Below, one piece after another: positions 11,649 through 24,430 of a stretch of DNA of 64,000 nucleotides (position 1 is its first letter; the number at the start of each line of letters is the position of its first letter). The translations under genes were made by a program, and so were the position numbers. A model generated the notes under the pieces. It saw only the letters and a program-made list of their open reading frames with translations. It ran no database searches and was not told the origin of the DNA. The stretch covers positions 5,317,478-5,381,477 of the forward strand of contig NW_022098001.1 of the NCBI RefSeq assembly GCF_002288925.2, in the 5' to 3' direction. Source of the DNA: Delphinapterus leucas (lineage: Eukaryota; Chordata; Mammalia; Artiodactyla; Monodontidae).

Positions 11649-12214
11649 GCAGCAGGAGCTGGCAAACTGTGGCCTTTGAGCCAAATCCAGCCCACTGCAT
11701 GTTTTTTGTTTTGTCTTTTTCATAATGTTTTATTGAAACACAGCCACTCTGATGCATTTAAGTCTTTTTTTTTTAATTTATTTATTTAATTAATTTATTT
11801 TTGGCTGCGTTGGGTCTTCGTTGCTGTGCACGGGCTTTCTCTAGTTGCAGTGAGCGGGGGCTACTCTTCTTTGCGGTGCCCGGGCTTCTCATTGCGGTGG
11901 CTTCTCTTGTTGCAGGCTTCAGTAGTTGTGGCATGCAGGCTCTAGAGCACAGCTCAGTAGTTGTGGCGCACGGGCTTAGTTGCTCCACGGGATGTGGGAT
12001 CTTCCTGGACCAGGGCTCTGCATTGTGTCCCCTGCATTGGCAGGCGGATTCTTAACCATTGCGCCACCAGGGGAGCCCCTGCACTTAAGTCTTGTCTATG
12101 GCTCCTTTCACGTTACAGTGACAGAGCTGAGTAGTTGTGACAGAGACCATATGGCCCACAAAGCCTAAAATATTTATTATCTGGCCTTTTACAGAAAAAG
12201 TTTGCTGACCCTTG
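11649..12214. mobile_element. Ancient hAT-type element split by a SINE
   Basis: The left end has GGAGCTGGCAAACTGTGGCC and the right end AAAAAGTTTGCTGACCCTTG, an inverted pair. The inner text (GCCAAATCCAGCCCACTGCA, ATGGCCCACAAAGCCTAAAA) is a common short mammalian DNA transposon. The long SINE at 11766-12079 is inserted in it. The family name is not assigned. Confidence 0.75.
11766..12079 (-). mobile_element. Long CHR-type SINE nested in a DNA transposon
   Basis: Complement of the long form. Near-perfect duplication of the host element: GCATTTAAGTCT before and GCACTTAAGTCT after (12081). The T-rich tail start is TTTTTTTTTAATTTATTT. Confidence 0.93.
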
Positions 12215-13149
12215 AGCTAGATGAACAAAGTTAAGTGACACCAAAAGGAAGTGACACCACAGAATATGGGCTTCTTACAGGACAACTGATCTGGTTTCTG
12301 TAACAAGTCAGTGGCATGGAAAATAAGGGAGTATCACTGTGGGTTAAGGGAGACTTAAATACTCTCACCAAAGGAAATGTGGAGACATTGTATCCTGCTT
12401 CAAATAAGCCAATTGTAAAAAGTCATTTATGGGACAACCAGGGAAACCTGATTATGACCTGGCTATATTAAATGATATCAAGAATTACTATTAATTTTGT
12501 TAAAATAGGAGCATTGTTGTTGGTAAGAGAATGTTTATATTTTTAGAGATGCATATTGAAGTTTATAGAGGTGAAATGATATGTGGCATGTACTTCAACA
12601 TGCTTCACAAAAAGAAAAAAAGAAAGAAAGTAAATACCAAAAGCAGGAGTCAAACTCAAGACTCTGATGTCAAGGCTCATATACTTTCCACCATGTCATC
12701 ATGCTGTCATATACTATCTATTATAGATTTTAGTATGGTCTTCTGGGTTGCTTTTAACAACTACTGACCTATCTTTTTAAACTTCGCTCATCTCTTGGAA
12801 TCCTTGTCAATCTAAGTACAAATCTTGGTTTTCTTCTATCCCACTGTACCTAGACATCATTAACAGAGGAGCATCTATTAAGGTTAGATCTGCACCTTTT
12901 GGCCTTGGTAGCAGAAGATCTGGTATTCCATTCTTGACTGTACTCTCAATAACTGAGATTTAGTTCTATCGATTTAACTGCTGAGTCTCAACTTCCTGGG
13001 CCTTAATATGGGAATATCAATTACTCTTGGAATTGTTTTAAAATTAAAAGATACGTATTAGGAAGGTGTTTTGCAAATGATAAAATCATTATTCAAAATA
13101 TGACCCATTTATATTTCAGAAAGTACAGTGAAGGAATTAAATGCATGAT
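12215..13149. other. Unassigned intronic sequence
   Basis: No family or gene is recognised. A short A/G-rich stretch (AAAAAGAAAAAAAGAAAGAA) lies near 12609. Confidence 0.4.
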
Positions 13150-13365
13150 CTGTGTAATGATACAGACCTAAGTTTGGATACTGTTTCTTAGACGTTTCAC
13201 CTTGGGCAAGTAGTTTACTATTTCTAAAGTTTAGTTTTTTCATCTGTAAACTGGAGACAATACCTACCTCAAATATTTGTTCTGATGATGAAGTAAATTA
13301 AAATTTTTGAAAGTTCATAGTATAGCAACAAATACACGCCAGGTAAATAAATATTTTTCTCTTTT
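13150..13365 (+). mobile_element. MIR SINE
   Basis: CACCTTGGGCAAGTAGTTTA, TTCATCTGTAAACTGGAGAC and ATACCTACCTCAAATATTTG follow the MIR consensus. Confidence 0.8.
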
Positions 13366-14359
13366 TTCACTTGAGGAAACATACCTATATAGCAAGGATA
13401 GGTACACTTACATTGAATAATTGTTTAAAGATATGTGAAAAGGATAATCCTCAACTTCATATATGATACTTCTATAGGAAAATGCTTAGTTGACAGGATA
13501 AACTGCAAGATACAGTTTTAAGATTCTGTGAAAGAATAGGTAAGTTATGAGATGAGCTTCAGTAGAGGTAGGTGAAAAGCTAGCTACTTGCTCAGAGAAA
13601 AAAAAGGGAATTCTTTAAATATATTTATTAGATTGATGGGCTATAAGCTATTAAGAACCCAGGAGTCATTGAAGATCAAAAATGGTAAAAGCATCTTGCC
13701 TTTGGCTTGGTGTCCTCTCTTGTCCACCAGCAAGTTGCTGAAGCTAATGCAGAGTAGAGTCCCTTACAGTATAAAGACTGAAGCTGCTCAAGAGCTCTGA
13801 ATAGTCAGTTACCAATATTTTACACTTTGAAGGACAGCGGTAAGAAATAGCTCTCTAAAGCCTGTTGTCCAAGTGGACAGTTGGATCTAAAGTCTCTCTT
13901 TCCCCTCGTGTCTTTTAAACTTCATTCACTAATGAAAGAATGCCTATCTTCCTCTTTATATTTCTTCATCCTTTTCCTTCTTTGCTCTTACCCTCTGAGC
14001 AAACTATAACATGAAAACCAAATGGCTAATTGTATGGAGGATGTTCCATGCTTAATCTTAAAATCTGGTAATTTTGATTCTTTAACTCAACAGTTACTGA
14101 AGTTTCACTCTGTGTCAGAAACTGGGATGTGGTTGCTGGGCACTAGGAAGGCAGGGAGAAAGAGAGTGAAAAAGAAAGAAAGAAAAAAGGAAAGGAGGGG
14201 CAAGACTTTCTTTGCTCTTAGGACACTCAAAATTTGCTGTGGAAGATGGTCAGTTAAATTAATAACCCAAAACAGGATGATAAGGACTGTGGTAATGATA
14301 TGCTTATAGCTCAGTACCAGTGTGATGTCCTGTGGGACCATCAAGGAGGACTCCTAACT
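13366..14359. other. Unassigned intronic sequence
   Basis: No family or gene is recognised. A GAAA-rich stretch lies at about 14160-14200. Confidence 0.4.
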
Positions 14360-15140
14360 CATCCTGAGATGGATGGAGGCCTGTTTCCTGAGCTGAGTTG
14401 AAGGAGTTCGGCGGGTAACTGGTGGCAGTGTGCTAGACTGTTCCAGGCAGAGACAACATCATGTTCAAAAACATCACAATTTCAGAAACTGTATATACTT
14501 TAGCTGTGTTGAAACCGGAATATATGTGTTTGAGGTAAAAGCAGACAAGGAGTATTAAATTTAGGGGCGAGGAGATACAGAAAAGCCAGATTATAGTGGG
14601 TCTCAGAGGCTCTTAATACATAAAAGGAGTTGAACTAGTTACAGATTTATAAGCTGAAGATTCATATCAGATATGCCTTTTACAAAGATCTCTAGTAGCG
14701 CTATGAAGAATGGATCAGAGAGCTGCAACACCAAAGGTACAAAGCTTGCAAGCTAATTCATTTATTCATTCATACATTCAGCAAATATTTATCAAATGTC
14801 TGCTGTGAACAAAACGTTATTCTACACTTCTGTCCTCATGGAACTTAACGTTTAATGCAGTAAAACTGAAATATCAGTGACATGAAGGAAGGAAATAGCA
14901 GGTTTGGAAGGAATCAAGAGAACTGACTATATAGTGCGAAGGGGAAGATGGGGATGGTAAAGAATGACTTCCAGGTTTCTCTATGGACAAGTGGGAGATG
15001 TTGGTGTCATTCACCCAGGTAAGGAATACCAGAGGAGGAGCAGATTGCGGGTAGATAAAAGGAGTTCCATCTCACACGTAGTGAGTTTGAGATAGCTAGG
15101 TGATGTTAAGGTAATACCGAATTCCTGTTCAGTAGGAAGT
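14360..15140. mobile_element. L2-like LINE remnant
   Basis: CTGTTCCAGGCAGAGACAAC, TATTCATTCATACATTCAGC with CTGTCCTCATGGAACTTAAC, and AAGAATGACTTCCAGGTTTC fit the order of old L2-type text. Highly diverged; ends approximate. Confidence 0.5.
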
Positions 15141-15284
15141 TAAAAGACAACTTTTAGGATGGAAATAATAATAGCAGCTCCTTCGTAGGGGGATTATGAA
15201 GATTAAATGTGCTGAAGCATGGAAATTGCTTAGACCATCATCTGGCACATATTCCAAACTCATTAGTTGCTGCTCTTGTTATTT

Positions 15285-15515
15285 TAAGAGTAAGAGCTTT
15301 GAGCTAGACAAATTTGCCTAAATCCTGGCAATGCCACTTACCAGTTGTGTGGCTTTGAGCAAGTCTTTTAACTTTAACCTCTTTTGAGTCTAAATTTCTC
15401 TGCATATAAAGTGGCGGTAGTATCTATTTTACAGTGATGCTGTAAAGGTCAGTAAATAGTATATGAAAAGCACCAACCACAGTGACTGGCACAAGATAAG
15501 TGCCCAGTGAATGTT
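15285..15515 (+). mobile_element. MIR SINE
   Basis: CCTGGCAATGCCACTTACCA, GTGTGGCTTTGAGCAAGTCT and GTGACTGGCACAAGATAAGT match MIR from its tRNA-like part to its 3' end. Confidence 0.85.
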
Positions 15516-16230
15516 GGGGGAGGTGGGTGTCAAGTAAGAATTTGCACCTCAGGAGAAAGATTCTTATTATGGGTAAAAATTTGAGAGATATCAACTTGGA
15601 GGACTCAAGCCTTTAAACTCGAGTATATGCTGAAGAGTTTCTAGAAAGGGAGGGGATAATATGTTAGAAGATCTCTGAGTGGTTGGCAAGGGAGATAATT
15701 TACTAAGTATTGGTCAAGGAAATGGTTTGGAGGCTCAAAGGACTTATGTAGTTTTTGAGGGAATTGGAGTTAGAGCTGAATAAGGCTGTATTAAAAGGTT
15801 ATACTCCAGTAATAAATATCCAGATAAGATGAAACCATGAATTTATCATGACACAGTTCCACATAGTTACGTGATTTTCTCCTATATCAGGAAACTGGAT
15901 TCAGAGTTGATGTTTTGGGGGACTGTGTTTGATAGGTAGGTCTTTGGTAATCTTTGCCCCATGAGTTTCAGAAATGCACTGGGGGTAAAAGTTAAGGAGC
16001 AAATGATAGGTAAGGAAGCTCCATTATTGAGTGTAGATTCTTTCAAAGAGTTTTTGGCTGAGAAAGTAAAGACCAGGATAGGAAAGCAGAAACAGGGAGG
16101 TATACTGGCAAAAACGATTTTATTTTATGGATGAGAAAGACCTTAATATGTCAAGAGAAAACAAAGGAACCAGAGAGAGGAAAGATCTTAAAGGGAAGGA
16201 AAGAGAGGGGCTAATGAGACTGCAGGATCC
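15516..16230. mobile_element. Possible L2-like remnant
   Basis: G/A-rich text with ATCAACTTGGAGGACTCAAG and TCAGAGTTGATGTTTTGGGG may continue the L2-like copy beyond the MIR. Weak. Confidence 0.3.
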
Positions 16231-17479
16231 AAAGTGCTTTTAGACTTACAGTTTTTGGGTCCCATGATAGAGCCTCTGATAAACTTGAGAACAGTCTTCC
16301 CTACCAACAAAATACTTAACCATTCACAATGTCATGTTCTCTGGACATTACTAGAAGTAGAAACAAATCACTTATCTCATCCTTCATAAATAATAAAGGT
16401 AGGAAAAACACAACAGTGTGGACATTTAATGCAAAAAAAGAAAACGGGGTGAATGTCAAGAAAACCATAATTCTACAAATGGTATTGACTATGATTTTAA
16501 GTTTAGTGATTTCTTTTAAATGTTGTTAAAAGTATACTTTAAAATTTTCGATGTTTACTGGTTTTAAAATTATGCTTTCTTTATAATTTTACCTTTAAAA
16601 AGCTCTTTTCCTGCAGTCTAATACAAATACATTAAGAATCATTTATCTTTGTTATTATTGCAGAAGCAACACTGTTTCTATTTGTGTGCTTTAGTCTGTG
16701 CCTAAACGCCATGTTGTTATTAGTGACATCAGCAAGAATACGAAAGTTGCAGCCACAAATTGGTCTTCTCATCATTGGGTCTCATGTATACGAACATTTT
16801 TTAAAGTGACCTGCTGCTATACAAGATGGCAATGAATGTTTTAGTATTTATATTAAGTGATAGTTCTTGTACGATTTTGTCAATAATATTAAGAAAAAAG
16901 ATATCATCTGTAATCACTTTTAATTATTATTATAAAGAAAAACTTGAAACTGTAGCTATAGAATTTTATGTTGTATTAATTTTTTTTCAGAAGGTAACAT
17001 TTTAGTTCATAATATCAATCCACGTGAGTTAATTTACAGCAGTAATACATACTTTAATAAAGTCAAACACTATAGAAATGTATCAAGAATGAAAGCTAAT
17101 CATTTCTGTCTCCCCTTCTTCCTACCTTGGGGATGGGGTTAAGGGAGTAGGGTAAACATTTTTAGCAGGGTTTTTTTGTATCCTTTCATATATTTTCCTA
17201 CACATATAACTTGGACTCAAAAAGTACACCGCAGATCACAATTTCAAGTATTGACAAAGACCAGAAAAGTGACAGAAATGAGCTAAGAGGGCATTGGCTC
17301 AGTGCCAGAATGACCATAGAAGGTAATGGGGCTGTTGGGTACCTAAAAATATGCATACTTCTCCTAAAGGAAGCAAACTCAGTAGATGTGCGTAGACAAA
17401 TACTTGTAGACAGTTACAAAAATTTTTTCAAGGGAAGTCAAGAAATTCCGTATCTTTTAATTAAAACTCAATTTTTAAC
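16231..17479. other. Repeat-poor intronic sequence
   Basis: No repeat family, exon or RNA gene is recognised across about 1.2 kb. Such repeat-free intronic blocks sometimes hold conserved regulatory DNA, but the sequence alone does not show this. Confidence 0.4.
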
Positions 17480-17665
17480 ATTGGAATTAGGTAGATCTGG
17501 ATTTGAGCCTGTCCCTAACCGTTTACTAGCTTGCATGATTTACTTGGTCTGAGTCAGTTTCCTCATCCATAATGTGGGGATAACTATCTATTCTTAAGAC
17601 TTTAGGAGGAGGATTAAATAGTATAGCATGGGTTCAACGCAATGCCTAATGCTGATAAATGATGA
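17480..17665 (+). mobile_element. MIR SINE
   Basis: GATCTGGATTTGAGCCTGTC, GTCAGTTTCCTCATCCATAA and GAGGATTAAATAGTATAGCA match MIR. Confidence 0.75.
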
Positions 17666-17689
17666 CTGCCTATGACCATTAGTTGTCTG

Positions 17690-17872
17690 GCTTTAGGAGT
17701 ATGGGAAGGGGATTGACTGCAAAGGGACCCAGAGAACTTGTTTGGGTGCTGGAAATGTATGTCTTGATTGTAGTAGTGGTTGCAGTACCACACGTGCTTG
17801 TTAGAACCCATCAAACTGTACATTTTGGAATTAGTGAATTTTTTGCATGTAAATTATACATCAACAAAGGTA
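17690..17872 (+). mobile_element. Ancient L1 3' end
   Basis: GAAATGTATGTCTTGATTGT, CATCAAACTGTACATTTTGG and AAATTATACATCAACAAAGG are typical of old L1 3' UTRs. Confidence 0.65.
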
Positions 17873-17928
17873 ACTGCCTTTCCCTTCTCTCTGTACTTCA
17901 GCTTCATCAACTATTAAAATAGAGTTGA

Positions 17929-18144
17929 GGGCTTCCCTGGTGGCGCAGTGGTTGAGAGTCCTCCTGCTGATGCAGGGGACACGGGTTCGTGCCCCGGTCC
18001 GGGAAGATCCCACATGCCGCGGAGCGGCTGGGCCCGTGAGCCATGGCCGCTGGGCCTGCGTGTCTGGAGCCTGTGCTCCACAACGGGAGAGGCCACAACA
18101 GTGAGAGACCCGTGTACCGCAAAAAAAATAATAATAATAATAAA
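17929..18144 (+). mobile_element. CHR-type SINE, middle form, with target-site duplication
   Basis: Starts GGGCTTCCCTGGTGGCGCAG. The tail is A-rich with an AAT/TAA repeat. Flanked by the 14-nt duplication TAAAATAGAGTTGA at 17915-17928 and 18145-18158, a perfect match. Confidence 0.96.
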
Positions 18145-18158
18145 TAAAATAGAGTTGA

Positions 18159-18584
18159 TATTAAAAAACCCAACATCTTTTATCACCTGGCTTCTACTGT
18201 CTCTCCCAACCCCAGTCACAGACCACCCATACACTGCAAAAGATTTTGCCTGTTGGGAAACCAAGGAAGAAAGAAATGAAAACCACCTTTATTTGTTACA
18301 CTTTGTTCCTGTACTAAGCTGACCATGTAGGTACTGTGCCTGATACATCATTTGAGTAAAACAGGTCACTAGTCACTTTCCAGAAATGTTATAATGTAAT
18401 CAGCAAGCTAATAACCTACAGTTCAGTAATAACCTACGAAATTTCATCAACCAAGAAGAAAATTGGAAGCAAAAGCAACATACCTGGTATTTCCTTAAAT
18501 GAGAGTAAAATACATAAGTAGCAGCACACTGTGTGTGTGTGTGTGTGTGTGTGTGTATTTGTGTATATATATGGATGGATATAT
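18159..18584. other. Unassigned sequence with a TG microsatellite
   Basis: A TG run of about 13 units lies at 18530-18556, followed by TATATATATGGATGGATATATATA. Nothing else is recognised. Confidence 0.7.
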
Positions 18585-21205
18585 ATACTTCACAGACTCA
18601 CCCCAAGTCATTCTTTGAGGCCAGTGCTACCCTGATACCAGAAAAAGAAAACTACAGACCACCTTCCCTTACTTATGTAGATGCAAAAATCCTCTTAACA
18701 AAATACTGGTGAACCAAATCCAGCAGTATATAAATAGGATTGTAAACTATGACCAAATGGAATTCTTCCCAGGAATGTAAGGTTCAACATAGGACAGTCA
18801 ATGTGATACACCATATTGATAGAATAAAGGACAAAAATCACAGGGTAGACACAAACATTTGACAATAGCCAATACCATTTCATAATAAAAACACTCAAAA
18901 AATAAAAGAGAACTTCGTCAGCCTCATAAAGAGCACCTGCGAAAAACCCACAGCTAACATCATACTTAATGGTAAAAGACTGAAAGCTTTCTCTCTAAGA
19001 CCAGTAGCAAGACAAGGATGTCCGTCTGCTCTCACTACTTCTATTCACCATTGTATTGGAGGGTCTAGGCAGGGCAAATAGACAAGGAAAAAAGGCATCT
19101 TAATTAGAAGGGAAGAAGTAAAACTATCTCTGTTTATAAACATGACATGTATATAAAAAATCCTTAGAAATTCATAAATACCTATAAGAGCTAATAAATT
19201 CAGCAAGGTTGCAGAATACAAGAAAAAATGTATTCTTATATACTAGCAATGAACAACTGAAAATCAAGTTAAGAAAACAATTCCGTTAACAATAACATCA
19301 AAAAGAATAAAATGAATAAATATAACAAAATGTGAAACTACTACTCAGAAACTATAAAATATTGTGAGAAAAAGTTAAAGAATACCGAATAAATGGGAAG
19401 ACATTGCATTATATTTATGTATCTGAAGAATTAATATTGTTAATAATTAGTATTGTTTATACCCCCCAAGTTGATCTACAGATTCATCACAATCCAAATC
19501 AGAATTTCAGCTGTCATTGCAGAAATGGACAAGCTGATTTTAAAATTCATTTAGAGGGAATTCCCTGGTGGTCCAGTGGTTAGGACTCCGCGCTTTCACT
19601 GCCGAGGGCCTGGGTTCAGTCCCTGGTCGGGGAACTAAGATCCTGCAAGCCGTGTGGCATGACCAAAAAATAGATAAATAAAATTTGTTTAGAAATTGAA
19701 GTGATTCAGAATAGCCAAAATAATAACAAAAAAGAAGAACAAACTTGGAGTACTCATACTTCCCAATTTCTGAAGCTACAATATCAATATCAGTATGATA
19801 TTAAGCTCTAGTAATCAAGAGTGTGTGGTACTAGCATAAGGATACACATTATAGATCAATGGTGTAGAATTGAAAGTCCAGAAATAATACATTTATGATC
19901 AATTGATTTTCAGAAAAGTGTGAGGATAATTCAGTGGGGAAAAATAATCTTTTCATCAAGTTACGATGAGACAACTGGTTATCCACATGTGAAGGAGTGA
20001 ATTTGACCCTTATCTTACACTGTGCACAGCAATTAACTCAAAATGGCCAGAGACCAAATGTAAGTGCTAAAACTATAACACTCTTAGAAGAAAACATAGA
20101 GGTAACTTTGTGACCTTGGATTAGGAAATGGATTCTTAGATATGACACCAAACTATAAGCAACAACAACAAAAATAGGTTAATTGGATTGTCTCAAAATC
20201 AAACAACACCTGTATCTCAAACACTTATTTCAACATCAGAAAACACCTTTACATCAAGAAGTGAAAAATTAAGCTACAGAATGGGAGAAAATATTTGTGA
20301 ATCATATATCTGATAAGTTTTTACAATATGTAAAAACTCAACAACAACAAAAAGACAATTCAACCAATTAAGAAATGGGCAAAGGATTTGAATAGATATT
20401 TCTCCAAAGAATATACATAAGTTCCCAATAAACACACGAAAGGAACCTCAACATCGTTACTCGTTAGGGGAATGTAAATAAAACCACAGTGAGATACTAC
20501 TTCACACCCACTAGCTGTAATAAAAAGGTGGACAGTAACATGTTGGTGAGGATATGGGGAAATTGGAACCCTTACACATGGTTGTTGGGAATGTAGAATT
20601 GTACAGCCATTTGGAAGACAGTTTGGCATTTGCTCAGAAAGATAAGCATAGCGTTATCAAAAGACCTAGCAATTCCACTCTATGAGTATCCTCAAGAGAA
20701 TTGAAAATATGTCCACACAAAAACTTGTATACACAGATATTCATAGCAGTATTCACAAAAAAGTGGAAACAACCCAGATGTCTGTCAGCTGATGAGTGGA
20801 TAAACAAAAGGTGGTTTATCCATACCATGGACTACTATTTGGCCATGAAAAGGAGTGAAGTACTGATTTGTGGTACAACATGGATGAACCATGTAAACAT
20901 TATGCAAGGTGAAAGAAGCCAGACACATAAGATCAGATATTGTATGATTCCATTTATATGAAATGTCCAGAATAGGAAAACCCCATAGAGACAGAAACTA
21001 GATTAGTTGTTGCTAGGGGCTGGAGGAGAACAAAAAGAGGAATAACTGCTAATAGGTACGCTTTTTGGGGGCGGGTGATGAAAGCATTCAGGCACGAGAT
21101 AGTGACATTGGTTGCACAACTTTCTGAACATACTAAAAAACTGGATTGCACACTTTAAAAGGTGAGTTTTATGTGTGAAGTGTATGCCAGTAAATCTCAC
21201 TGGAA
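18585..21205 (+). mobile_element. Ancient L1, ORF2 RT-to-3' end, interrupted by a SINE
   Basis: Reads in order through L1 ORF2 text: CCTGATACCAGAAAAAGAAA, ATAGGACAGTCAATGTGATA, GACCAGTAGCAAGACAAGGA, ATGGGCAAAGGATTTGAATA, GTGGAAACAACCCAGATGTC. It ends in the 3' UTR (GGATTGCACACTTTAAAAGG). Many stops and indels leave no long frame. About 2.5 kb without the SINE at 19556-19680. Confidence 0.88.
19556..19680 (+). mobile_element. Short CHR-type (tRNA-Glu-derived) SINE
   Basis: GGAATTCCCTGGTGGTCCAG, CTCCGCGCTTTCACTGCCGA and GGTTCAGTCCCTGGTCGGGG keep nearly the whole tRNA-Glu form, then a short tail. Imperfect flanking duplication AAATTCATTTAGA / AAATTTGTTTAGA. Inserted in the old L1. Confidence 0.93.
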
Positions 21206-21652
21206 ATATAGGAGTGTAATTCTGGTTTTTTCTGGATTTCTGAATCCCTTCAAACCTTCATATTTACTCTTGTGAACCACCGAAGTCACAGGTAGGAACC
21301 TTTGAACCCAAATAGTCTTTAGCTGAGCCCCTTTCTAGTTTGTTTTGTGGGTTCTTACATCAGTGATTCACGCTGTTTTAGAATAAAGAAAATTATTTCC
21401 ATCTGCATGAACATTGTCACTGAGATACTCACCAGTGGGATTCATAACTGTCTTGCATGTCCTTTCAGGGATATGATTCATTCTCTGAATACAGGGAACT
21501 TGTGTTTGTTTAGTATTTGTACTTTGACTAATAGTTCATTGTCATCATGCCCTTATTTGAAGACATTTCCAATGTAAAATCTTACTAACATAATATAGGA
21601 AGTCTAAACATAAGAACATTGAACTCCCAAATGTCTTTTAAGAATGTGGTTT
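21206..21652. other. Unassigned intronic sequence
   Basis: Nothing recognised. Confidence 0.4.
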
Positions 21653-21862
21653 GGGCTTCCCTGGTGGCGCAGTGGTTGAGAGTCCGCCTGCCGATGAAGG
21701 GGACGTGGGTTCGTGCCCCGGTCCGGGAGGATCCCACGTGCCGCGGAGCAGCTGGGCCCGTGAGCCGTTGCCGCTGGGCCTGCGCGTTCGGAGCCTGTGC
21801 TCCGTGGCGGGAGAGGCCACAGCGGTGAGAGGCCCGCGTACCACAAAAAAAAAAAAAAGAAG
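21653..21862 (+). mobile_element. CHR-type SINE, middle form, with target-site duplication
   Basis: About 200 bp, ending in an A/G-containing poly-A tail. Perfect 14-nt duplication AAGAATGTGGTTTG at 21640-21653 and 21863-21876. Confidence 0.96.
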
Positions 21863-21876
21863 AAGAATGTGGTTTG

Positions 21877-22204
21877 AAAATTAGAATGTTTATTTCCATA
21901 AAAAGTAATGTTGTAAATGATCATTATTATTTTAAGTGGCAGGTGGGTTCAGGCCAGTTCATAAAAGTCTATTAAATCCAAAATGAATACCTGCAGTTAA
22001 AAAGCTGTAGAAGTAATACTTTTAGAATACCAGTAATTAAATAAAGTAGGAAAATAAACTCTGTCTCTTAACCTTTCGTCTCCTTATAGGTATTTGTTAG
22101 ACACTATGAAGCCTGTTTTCAGAAGTATGTACTGAATTTTTCATACACTCTCAAGGCATTTGCAGACATCTTATTAGTTCAGCTATGACCTGGGGAAAGT
22201 GTGT
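21877..22204. other. Unassigned intronic sequence
   Basis: Nothing recognised. Confidence 0.4.
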
Positions 22205-22590
22205 ACATTAGTCTGCTTGGGCTGCCATAACAAAATACCACAGACTGGGTGGCTTAAACAACATAAATTTACTTTTTTTGCAGTTCTGGAGGCTAGAAGT
22301 CCAAGATCAAGGTGCTGTCAGGGTTGGTTTCTGATGAGGTTCCTCTTCCTGGCTTGCAGTGTCCTTCTCACTGTGTCCTCACATGGCCTATTCTCTATGT
22401 GCAGATGAAGAGAGAGATATCTGCTATCTCTTCTTAAGGAAACCAGTCTTATCAGATTAGGTCCTCACCCTTATGACTTCCTTTAATGTTAATTATCCCC
22501 TTGAAGGCCCTATGTCCAAGTATAGTCACATTGGGCATTTGGGCTTCAACATATTAATTTTGGGTGACACAATTCAGTCCCTAACAGTGT
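22205..22590 (+). mobile_element. Medium-reiteration repeat 'GCTGCCATAACAAAATACC', copy 1
   Basis: Starts TTAGTCTGCTTGGGCTGCCA and ends GACACAATTCAGTCCCTAAC. This ~385-bp text is a common old mammalian interspersed repeat. Two more copies lie in intron 2 (32413-32815, 33405-33742) in the same orientation. The family name is not assigned. Confidence 0.75.
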
Positions 22591-22692
22591 ACTACCCTAT
22601 ACCTTATTTGACCAGGTAGAAATAACTATATTATAATCACTTCTTAAAAAATGAGATTGGGCACAATCAGAGCTTAAGACCTATAGATTCTA

Positions 22693-23433
22693 TGTAAGTT
22701 GATACAGCCACTGTGGAGAACAGTATGGAGGTTCCTTAAAAAAACTCAAAATAGAACTACCATATGACACAGCAATCCCACTACTGGGCATATACCCTGA
22801 GAGAACCATAATTCAAAATGAGTCATGTACCAAAATGTTCACTGCAGCATTATTTACGATAGCCAGGACATGGAAGCAGCCTAAGTGTCCATCGACAGAT
22901 GAAGGGATAAAGAAGATGTGGCACGTATATACAATGGAATATTACTCAGCCATGAAAGGAAACAAAATTGAGCTATTTGTAGTGAGGTGGATGGACCTAG
23001 AGTCTGTCATACAGAGTGAAGTAAGTCAGAAAGAGAAAAACAAATACTGTATGCTAACACATATATATGGAATCTAATGGTTCTGGTGAGCCTAGGGGCA
23101 GGACAGGAATAAAGGTGCAGACAGATGTAGAGAATGGACTTGAGGACATGGGGAGGGGGAAGGGTAAGCTGGGACAAAGTGAGAGAGTAGCATTGACATA
23201 TATACAATACCAAATGTAAAATAGATAGCTAGTGGGAAGCAGCTGCATAGCACAGGGAGATCAGCTTGGTGCTTTGTGACCACCTAGATGGGTGGGATAA
23301 GGAGGGTGGGAGGGAGGCGCAAGAGGGAGGCGATATGGGGATAGATGTATACATATAGCTGATTCACTTTGTTATACAGCAGAAACTAACACACCATTGT
23401 AAAGCAATTATATTCCAATAAAGATGTTAAAAA
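22693..23433 (+). mobile_element. 5'-truncated L1 with target-site duplication
   Basis: 741 bp of the L1 3' end: GCAATCCCACTACTGGGCAT, AATATTACTCAGCCATGAAA, CAGAAACTAACACACCATTG, and a short tail after TTCCAATAAAGATG. Perfect duplication ACCTATAGATTCTA at 22679-22692 and 23434-23447. It holds only the C-terminal tail of ORF2 (80-codon frame 22835-23077). Confidence 0.95.
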
Positions 23434-23447
23434 ACCTATAGATTCTA

Positions 23448-24430
23448 AAGTAATTTAGAAAAAAAATTAATATGCCTCCACAACATGAAAATCTGGAAAG
23501 TCCAGGGATGTTATTAAGTTCTCAAAAATGACTTCTGGTTATTAAAATCACAAACAATCCCAAAAAGGAATGAATGGCAAAAAAATCTAAGGAAATTAGT
23601 GGTTCCTCAATGACTTCAGACTAATTAAGAACATATCCCCAAGATAAAAAGGATATTTAACCAAGAATAAATTATAAGTATTATTAATAGAGAGAAAATG
23701 CAAGATTGAGTTCAGCAAAAATACCAAGGACAACAAAATGGTCTTATAAACATGTCTTTGTAAAATAAAGAATAACAAATGTTATAGGGCTGTTGCTTGG
23801 GCAGATGGTGTAACACTGGTGATGTTTATGTCCCCTCTGTTAAATATGCTCTTCAAACCGAAAGGGTAAGAGTAACTATATCTGAAAACCTTCTTGAAGG
23901 ACATATGTGCAAAGATTATAGGAGTTCATTCAGGTATTCTAAATAAAGAGTTCTGACTTAGGTGCTAAGACTTCCAAGGAATGAGAGAAGGAAAGAAAGA
24001 TCAGATGACTGGAAACAGGAAATGCAATTTTGATTTTCCAAACTGGGGCAGGAGGGATGAGAATCCCACAAACCAACAATTAGTGATAGTCGCTCTAGGG
24101 AAGATTATACAAAAGAGAAGAAATGGTTTATGAATACCTAGGAAAGGAAATAAATGTACAAGCCATATGAATTTGGTTAGAACAATGTTAGCAAACCTTA
24201 TTTCCTTTACAGATTGATAGTAGAAATGTCAGAGGCAAATGCTTAGTAGCTTCTACAGGGGTCTAACAAATTCTCTTATACCCTTTGCACAATTTAGAAA
24301 AATTTGGTCTGCATACTAGAACAACATCTAATACAATAACCATCCTAACCAGAAATGACTACTTTTTTAAATTCCTGTGGTCAGCATTTTGCATCCTTTA
24401 ATGAATAACACACACAAAAAAGGAATTTGA
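23448..24430. other. Unassigned intronic sequence
   Basis: A-rich, possibly very old LINE, but no family can be named. Confidence 0.35.

Noticed and set aside
17211..17552. Plus-strand 113-codon open frame
   Set aside because: Its 3' third is MIR sequence and the rest shows no family motif or splice context.
19556..19680. tRNA-Glu gene
   Set aside because: The tRNA-like head is part of a SINE with an A-rich tail and flanking target duplications; the acceptor stem is not complete as in a real tRNA gene. The same applies to 62491-62612 and the other SINE heads.
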